Below are positions 59,317 through 64,000 of a stretch of DNA of 64,000 bases, in pieces (within the stretch, counting starts at the first letter, position 1; every line of letters starts with the position of its first letter). Source of the stretch: Pseudomonas kilonensis (GTDB lineage: Bacteria > Pseudomonadota > Gammaproteobacteria > Pseudomonadales > Pseudomonadaceae). The notes under the pieces are model-generated. The model searched no databases, had not been told where the DNA came from, and was given only the letters and a program-made list of their open reading frames with translations. Both the position numbers and the translations under genes were made by a program. The stretch is taken from positions 62,001 through 126,000 of the forward strand of contig NZ_LHVH01000034.1 of the NCBI RefSeq assembly GCF_001269885.1, read 5' to 3'.

Positions 59317-59598
59317 AGGCGTGTTCCTCTGATGTTATAGAGCGCATCCATGTGCGCCATCCAGAGGCTAGTGCTCGACAAAGGAAAACCTAAATAGAAA
59401 TGCCGTACCGTGCCGATAGAAAAAACGTTGTGGGGCATCAGGCTGAAACCGCGTATCACGCGCGATTGATGGCACTTTGAAAACTTTTCACCCGGGACCG
59501 GGTCGATAACTGAGGCTTTGTAAGCAGGCGTTTCGAGCAAGACTCGTCGGGCTGACTTACACTGCCACTCATCTTTAATCTGTCACAAGGAATAACTC

Positions 59599-60012
59599 AT
59601 GGGCGTGCTAAGCGAGTTCAAGGCCTTCGCGGTCAAAGGCAATGTCGTCGACATGGCCGTCGGGATCATCATCGGTGCCGCTTTCGGCAAAATCGTTTCG
59701 TCATTCGTTGGCGACGTGGTCATGCCTCCCATCGGCCTGCTGATTGGTGGAGTGGACTTCAGTGACCTGGCCATCACCCTCAAGGCCGCCCAGGGTGAGG
59801 CGCCTGCCGTTATGCTGGCCTACGGTAAATTCATCCAGAGCACCATCGACTTCATCATCGTGGCGTTCGCCATTTTCATGGGCGTCAAGGCCATCAACCG
59901 CCTCAAGCGTGAAGAAGCCGTGGCTCCTAGCGCCCCACCGGTTCCGACCAAGGAAGAACTGCTGCTCACCGAAATTCGCGACCTGCTCAAGACCCAGAAC
60001 GAGCGGCCCTGA
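59599..60012 (+). CDS. mscL: MscL, large-conductance mechanosensitive channel
   Basis: 137 aa with AAGGAA before the ATG. It starts MGVLSEFKAFAVKGNVVDMAVGIIIGAAFGKIVSSFVGDVVMPPIGLLIGGVDF, the conserved N-terminal helix and first membrane helix. The second helix (FIQSTIDFIIVAFAIFMGVKAINRL) is followed by a cytoplasmic helical bundle KEELLLTEIRDLLK. It opens in hypo-osmotic shock. Confidence 0.97.
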   Translation: MGVLSEFKAFAVKGNVVDMAVGIIIGAAFGKIVSSFVGDVVMPPIGLLIGGVDFSDLAITLKAAQGEAPAVMLAYGKFIQSTIDFIIVAFAIFMGVKAINRLKREEAVAPSAPPVPTKEELLLTEIRDLLKTQNERP

Positions 60013-60035
60013 GGCAGTCAGTCACTGACCCCTCC

Positions 60036-60065
60036 TGTGGCGAGGGGATTTATCCCCTCGCCACA
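60036..60065. repeat. Collapsed REP palindrome after mscL
   Basis: TGTGGCGAGGGGATTTATCC CCTCGCCACA: the two ends of a 'TGTGGCGAGGGG' REP joined with the middle missing, leaving a 30-bp near-perfect palindrome that can act as a bidirectional terminator between mscL and the oxidoreductase gene. Confidence 0.75.
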
Positions 60066-60067
60066 AC

Positions 60068-60844
60068 CTACCAGTAGTTTTCCACCGCCACCTGGCCCGG
60101 CCGACGAGTCAGGCTCAGTTGCAGCCCCCTGGCCTTGAGCAACTTGCGTGTATCATCGATCATTTGCGGATTGCCGCACAGCATCACTCGCGAATGCTCC
60201 GGCGTCAGCGCTACGCCGGCCGCCCGCTCCAGCTCGCCATTTTCGATCAGCGTGGTGATCCGCCCACTGAGCGCCCCCGGATGTTGCTCACGGGTGACGC
60301 TCGCAATGAAACGAAACTTGTGGGCGTACTCGGCCAGGTAGTCGCGCTGGGGCAGTTCCTTGATCAGCGCCTGATACGCCAGCTCCTGCGCCTCGCGCAC
60401 GCTGTAGACCAGGATGATCCGCTCGAATTTTTCCCAGACCTCAAAATCCTGGAGGATCGAAAGAAACGGCGCCACACCCGTCCCGGTAGACAGCAGCCAC
60501 AAATCCCGACCATCGACAAAGCGATCCAGCGTCAGGTAGCCGAAAGCCTGGCGATCCACCAACAGTGCGTCACCCGCCTGCAGGCGGCTCAGTTCGCTGG
60601 TGAACTCGCCATCGGGAACCACGATGGAAAAAAATTCGAGGAACTCGTCGAACGGCGAAGACACCATGGAATACGCCCGCCAGACGGTGGTTCCGTCCGC
60701 CTTGACGACCCCCAGCCGGGCAAACTGACCCGCCCGAAAGCGAAAGCCGCGATCCCGGGTCGTGCGCAACGTAAACAGATGAGGCGTCAACGGCTGGACA
60801 TCGAGCAGGGTTTGGCGGGTGAACTTCTCTGCGCTGTCGGTCAT
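60068..60844 (-). CDS. fpr: Ferredoxin-NADP reductase
   Basis: 258 aa. FAD-binding motif RAYSMVSSP and NADP-binding GTGVAPFLSIL are present, and the middle shows the usual two-domain reductase order. The last residues are VENYW: a C-terminal Trp like that of E. coli Fpr, rather than the AFVEK tail of the FprA type of Pseudomonas, so it is more like FprB. It exchanges electrons between NADPH and ferredoxin or flavodoxin. It is divergent from the LuxR gene. Confidence 0.9.
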   Translation of the reverse strand: MTDSAEKFTRQTLLDVQPLTPHLFTLRTTRDRGFRFRAGQFARLGVVKADGTTVWRAYSMVSSPFDEFLEFFSIVVPDGEFTSELSRLQAGDALLVDRQAFGYLTLDRFVDGRDLWLLSTGTGVAPFLSILQDFEVWEKFERIILVYSVREAQELAYQALIKELPQRDYLAEYAHKFRFIASVTREQHPGALSGRITTLIENGELERAAGVALTPEHSRVMLCGNPQMIDDTRKLLKARGLQLSLTRRPGQVAVENYW

Positions 60845-61009
60845 GAGCCACTCCTATGGGACAAGACATACAGTGTCCCGCAAAGTGAACCGTTTCACCA
60901 CCGACGGGCAAGTAATAGCACTTTAGTTGCACTCATCCCATTTAAACCTTTACCAAAACTGTACAAAGTTAGAACACTGTAAAAGAAATCAATCTACAGA
61001 ACTAATGCA

Positions 61010-61023
61010 TTACAATTTTGTAA
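61010..61023 (+). promoter_or_regulatory. Dyad in the promoter region of the LuxR solo
   Basis: TTACAA-TT-TTGTAA, a 14-bp near-perfect palindrome, lies 103 bases upstream of the LuxR gene in a very AT-rich stretch. It does not resemble the classical lux box but could be an operator. Confidence 0.35.
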
Positions 61024-61125
61024 GCTAGTTAAAAAAAATCTCACTACAAGTTAGGAAAAGTCCTACACTAAAAATTCGCATCAGGGATTGGATCCGCATG
61101 GACGAATCAAACCCAGGAGAAAGCG

Positions 61126-61839
61126 ATGGACAGGTGGAAGGACTTGTTGCTGAGGAAGTTATCCTGTGAAAAAGACCTGCAGACGGCCTATCGTCTGGTA
61201 GTGAATTTCTTTAACAATCAAGGATTTGAATACTGTGCATTTGCAACCTATCTCGGAAGTCCCAACAAACACACCAGTAAGGTGAACCTGAATAATTACC
61301 CTTATGGATGGGATCGGCTTTATGAACAAAACGGTTACGCATCGAACGACCCACTAGTAGCACATTGCAATCAATCACCACTTCCGATCATGTGGGATGA
61401 GAATGTTTTCGCTCAGGCCCCTAAGTTATGGCGAGAACTTAATCGACAAGGACTCAAGTACGGCTGGACCCAGGCCGTTCATGACGAACAAGGGGCACAG
61501 TCCAGCCTGTTCAGTCTTGCACGAACCCACTGTCCCATTGATATCGAGGAGCACTATGCAAATCTCGGCTACGCCATCTTCGCCAGTCAAAAGCTGCATG
61601 CGCTTGCCAGCAAAAAACTGGCGGACGCCCTCGCAGTCCAGCCAAAATGTCACTTGTCACCCAGAGAGATCGAAGTATTGAGGTGGTCAGCCGAAGGCAA
61701 GACGGCGTCGGAAGTGGGCAGGATCCTTTGTCTTTCCGAACGAACCGTGAATTTCCATGTGTGCAGTTGCATGCGAAAACTGAACGTCAGCAATAAGATT
61801 TCAGCGGTGGCTAAAGCCGCCCAGATCCATGTGATCTGA
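61126..61839 (+). CDS. LuxR-family AHL-type regulator (solo)
   Basis: 237 aa with GGAGAAA before the ATG. The N-terminal autoinducer-binding domain has all six conserved residues of AHL receptors: W62, Y66, D75, P76, W90 and G113, in the context YGWDRLYEQNGYASNDPLVAH and PIMWDE. The C-terminal HTH has E181, L185 and G191 (LSPREIEVLRWSAEGKT). No luxI gene is found within the window. It probably responds to an acyl-homoserine lactone made elsewhere or by neighbours. The coding region is AT-richer than its surroundings. Confidence 0.88.
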   Translation: MDRWKDLLLRKLSCEKDLQTAYRLVVNFFNNQGFEYCAFATYLGSPNKHTSKVNLNNYPYGWDRLYEQNGYASNDPLVAHCNQSPLPIMWDENVFAQAPKLWRELNRQGLKYGWTQAVHDEQGAQSSLFSLARTHCPIDIEEHYANLGYAIFASQKLHALASKKLADALAVQPKCHLSPREIEVLRWSAEGKTASEVGRILCLSERTVNFHVCSCMRKLNVSNKISAVAKAAQIHVI

Positions 61840-62025
61840 CCCGTGGCACGACACTGTCGAGCTGAAAAACCCACGAGTAATGTGCAACAAAAAAACGTAC
61901 CATTTACGGTTCCACTTGGATGATGCCGCTTCTTGCACGCGACGTCGTTCATTCAGGAGGTCCCGCACGCACAGACACCTACCTCCAGGCAGCGGGACAT
62001 TCGTTGATCTCCAGAGTCCCCAGCC

Positions 62026-63165
62026 ATGCCCCTGCTCGACAGCCCCTTCGCCCAACTCGACCTGATCCGCCAACCCGAACAGCAGAACGAACCACTGCAA
62101 GCCTTCGATGCGGCCGACGAGTACCTGCTCGCGTACCTGGCCGAACAACAGCCGAGCGCACAGACTCGGGTCCTGGTACTCAATGACGGCTTCGGCGCCC
62201 TGGCGGCCAGTCTGGCGGACAACGTCCTGGTGACCAGCAGCGGTGACTCCTTCCTGGCGTTGCAGGCGCTGGAGAAAAACCTGGTGCGCAATGGCCGATC
62301 CTTCGATGCAGTGCCGACGCTGCCCGCCAGCGAGCCACTGACCGGCCCGTTCGATCGCGTCCTGATCAAAGTACCGAAAACCCTGGCCTTGCTGGAGGAA
62401 CAGCTGATTCGCCTGCAAGGCCAACTGGCGCCAGGCGCCCAGGTGATTGCCGGGGCCATGATCAAGCACCTGCCCCGGGCCGCTGGCGATTTGTTGGAGC
62501 GGTATATCGGCCCGGTGCAGGCCTCCCTGGCGGTGAAAAAAGCGCGGCTGTTGATTGCCACGCCACAACCCGGCTCTTCACAAGGCAGTGCGCCGATCGT
62601 ATCGCCCTACCCCACGCGTTACTGGTTGGACGAGCCAAAGATCGAGCTGCTCAACCACGCCAACGTGTTCTGCCGCGAAGGCCTGGACATCGGCACCCGT
62701 GCGTTCCTGCCACATCTGCCGAAAAACCTCGGGACGGCCCGGGTCGCGGACCTGGGGTGCGGCAACGGCGTGCTGGCCATCGCCAGCGCGCTGCAAAACC
62801 CCGAGGCCCATTACACCCTGGTGGACGAGTCGTATATGGCCGTGCAATCGGCCGCCGAGAATTGGCGTGCAGCCCTGGGCGAACGCGAAGTGACCCTGCG
62901 GGCCGGTGATGGCCTGGCCGGACAAGAGGCGCAGTCACTGGATGTGGTGCTGTGCAATCCACCCTTCCACCAGCAGCAAGTGGTGGGCGATTTCCTCGCC
63001 TGGCGGATGTTCCAGCAGGCTCGCGAAGCGCTGGTGGTGGGCGGCGCGCTGTACATCGTCGGCAACCGGCACCTGGGTTACCACAGCAAACTGGCGCGGT
63101 TGTTCCGCGGTGTCGAGCAAGTGGCCGCCACGCCGAAATTCGTGATCCTCAAAGCCCGCAAATAA
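62026..63165 (+). CDS. rlmG: RlmG, 23S rRNA G1835 N2-methyltransferase
   Basis: 379 aa. The C-terminal class I methyltransferase domain has VADLGCGNGVLAIAS and the catalytic motif NPPFHQQQVVGD; an inactive N-terminal domain of the same fold (VLVLNDGFGALAASL) precedes it, as in RlmG/RsmC. It methylates the guanine at 23S position 1835. The start at 62026 has a weak ribosome site; no earlier in-frame ATG is better. Confidence 0.93.
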   Translation: MPLLDSPFAQLDLIRQPEQQNEPLQAFDAADEYLLAYLAEQQPSAQTRVLVLNDGFGALAASLADNVLVTSSGDSFLALQALEKNLVRNGRSFDAVPTLPASEPLTGPFDRVLIKVPKTLALLEEQLIRLQGQLAPGAQVIAGAMIKHLPRAAGDLLERYIGPVQASLAVKKARLLIATPQPGSSQGSAPIVSPYPTRYWLDEPKIELLNHANVFCREGLDIGTRAFLPHLPKNLGTARVADLGCGNGVLAIASALQNPEAHYTLVDESYMAVQSAAENWRAALGEREVTLRAGDGLAGQEAQSLDVVLCNPPFHQQQVVGDFLAWRMFQQAREALVVGGALYIVGNRHLGYHSKLARLFRGVEQVAATPKFVILKARK

Positions 63166-63170
63166 ATCGT

Positions 63171-63258
63171 CTGTGGGAGCAAAGCTGGCTCGCGATGCAA
63201 GCACCTCGGCTCCTGCGAGACCGCAGTGTCCTCATCGCGAGCAAGCTCGCTCCCACAG
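63171..63258. repeat. REPIN between rlmG and the cytochrome genes
   Basis: CTGTGGGAGCAAAGCTGGCT with inverted end CGAGCAAGCTCGCTCCCACAG, between convergent genes. Confidence 0.85.
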
Positions 63259-63263
63259 GGACA

Positions 63264-63428
63264 TCAGTGAGTGGTCAGGCCCGCGGCATTCATGAACATC
63301 CGCATCAGGCTGGCGACGATGAACAGCGCCAGCACACTGCCGGCCCAGATCAGCGCCAGCCAGCCGAGCCGCTGCCAGAATGGCTTGCGCTCAGCGGCCT
63401 CGATGTCTTTCAAGTCAGGTTTGGCCAT
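63264..63428 (-). CDS. DUF2474 family small membrane protein (CydX-like)
   Basis: 54 aa from the ATG at 63428: MAKPDLKDIEAAERKPFWQR, then LGWLALIWAGSVLALFIVAS and a short tail. The single transmembrane helix with a charged N-terminus and the position 11 bases downstream of the cytochrome bd subunit II gene match DUF2474, which, like CydX, likely supports the oxidase. Confidence 0.85.
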   Translation of the reverse strand: MAKPDLKDIEAAERKPFWQRLGWLALIWAGSVLALFIVASLMRMFMNAAGLTTH

Positions 63429-63439
63429 GCTCGACGCCC

Positions 63440-64000
63440 TCAATGGTAGCCGTCGTCGTGGGTCACCTTGCCGCGGAACACGTAGTAGCTCCAGAAGGTG
63501 TACACCAGGATCAACGGAATGATGAACAGTGTGCCGACCAGCATGAAACCCTGGCTCTGGGGCGGTGACGAGGCGTCCCAGATCGAGATGGACGGCGGCA
63601 CGATGTTCGGCCACAGGCTGATGCCCAAGCCGCTGTAGCCGAGGAAGATCAGCACCAGGGTCAGGATGAAGGGCGTGTAGTTGGCATTGCGCGCCACCGC
63701 GCGGAACAAGCCGTACATCGTCACCAGCACCAGGATCGGCACCGGCAGGAACCAGAACAGGTTCGGCAGGGTGAACCAGCGGGCCGCGATGTCCGCATGG
63801 GCCAGCGGCGTCCAGATGCTGACAATACCGATCACCGCCAGCACCACGAACGCCAGCGGCCGGGCCAGGTCATGCATCTGCTCTTGCAACTTGCCCTCGG
63901 TCTTCATGATCAGCCAGGTGCAGCCGAGCAATGCGTAGGCCGCGATCAACGCCAGGCCACAGAACATCGTGAATGGCGTGAACCAGTCCAGGGAGCCGCC
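63440..64000 (-). CDS. cydB: Cytochrome bd-type quinol oxidase subunit II, C-terminal part (5' truncated by window edge)
   Basis: The window holds the last 186 codons, running in frame to the edge (GGSLDWFTPFTMFCGLALIAAYALLGC...). It is a hydrophobic protein with five or more helices here, ending FWSYYVFRGKVTHDDGYH, with the subunit II motif PF-x-NxF-like PLAFVVLAVIGIVSIWTPL and GYSGLGISLWPNIVPPSISIWDASS. Whether it is CydB or the cyanide-insensitive CioB cannot be decided from this part. DUF2474 follows. Confidence 0.9.
   Translation of the reverse strand, partial: GGSLDWFTPFTMFCGLALIAAYALLGCTWLIMKTEGKLQEQMHDLARPLAFVVLAVIGIVSIWTPLAHADIAARWFTLPNLFWFLPVPILVLVTMYGLFRAVARNANYTPFILTLVLIFLGYSGLGISLWPNIVPPSISIWDASSPPQSQGFMLVGTLFIIPLILVYTFWSYYVFRGKVTHDDGYH

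Noticed and set aside
1..64000. tRNA or rRNA genes, luxI, phage or integrase genes
   Set aside because: None could be recognised by eye in any gap; all gaps over 300 bases are accounted for by repeats.

Overview
The window is a GC-rich chromosomal segment of a fluorescent Pseudomonas (P. fluorescens group). Grounds: gene order that, from memory, follows the PAO1 interval PA4546 to about PA4627; Pseudomonas-only families such as DUF6124, AnkB-KatB, MapZ and MorA; and very frequent REP/REPIN repeats of the P. fluorescens type. No rRNA, tRNA, CRISPR array or intact insertion sequence was seen.

Layout. 1-1672: end of pilS and all of pilR. 1742-3254: a DUF6124 gene and a 303-bp inverted repeat pair around REPINs. 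3255-10869: thiO and the minor pilin operon fimU-pilV-pilW-pilX-pilY1-pilE (minus strand), with a detached fimT. 10823-18339: ispH, fkpB, lspA, ileS, ribF and murJ (minus strand). 18594-28952: rpsT, a MORN/YwqK-type exported protein, creA, proB, obgE, rpmA, rplU, ispB, a YjdM-type protein, a possibly Fur-controlled small gene, fklB and a UPF0114 gene. 29085-35990: a small conserved gene, a Lon-family protease, DUF3015, DUF4105, a lipoprotein and a GreA/GreB-like factor. 36192-39806: an AT-richer lanthipeptide locus with two precursor genes and a class II LanM. 39906-47394: ettA, morA and glyA. 47597-52446: an orphan gene, dctA, two GntR/FCD regulators and a YjiA GTPase. 52728-60844: ybdD, cstA, mapZ, radA, ankB, katB, mscL and a ferredoxin-NADP reductase. 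61126-64000: an AHL-type LuxR solo, rlmG, a DUF2474 peptide and the 3' part of cydB/cioB.

The likeliest undescribed system is at 36192-39806. Two small open reading frames (47 and 51 aa) share a leader (MSE[RK]IL.M.GDFD). Their C-termini are runs of [S/T]xxxC units, three Cys in the first and four in the second. They precede a 1027-aa LanM with the expected dehydratase and cyclase residues. No LanT, protease or immunity gene is adjacent, and the leaders lack a double-glycine site. The locus sits inside an otherwise conserved gene order, is visibly AT-richer than its neighbours, and is controlled by a palindrome-rich upstream region and inter-gene hairpins.

Most other genes are housekeeping. 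The pilin operon is tightly coupled: four ATGA overlaps and one 14-bp overlap link fimU to pilE. The intergenic DNA is unusually rich in repeats: at least 13 complete REPINs of a 'TGTGGGAGC' class, several of a 'TGTGGCGAGGGG' class, a 38-bp minisatellite grown from a REP, a 135-bp tandem REPIN duplication and a 77-bp MITE-like element.
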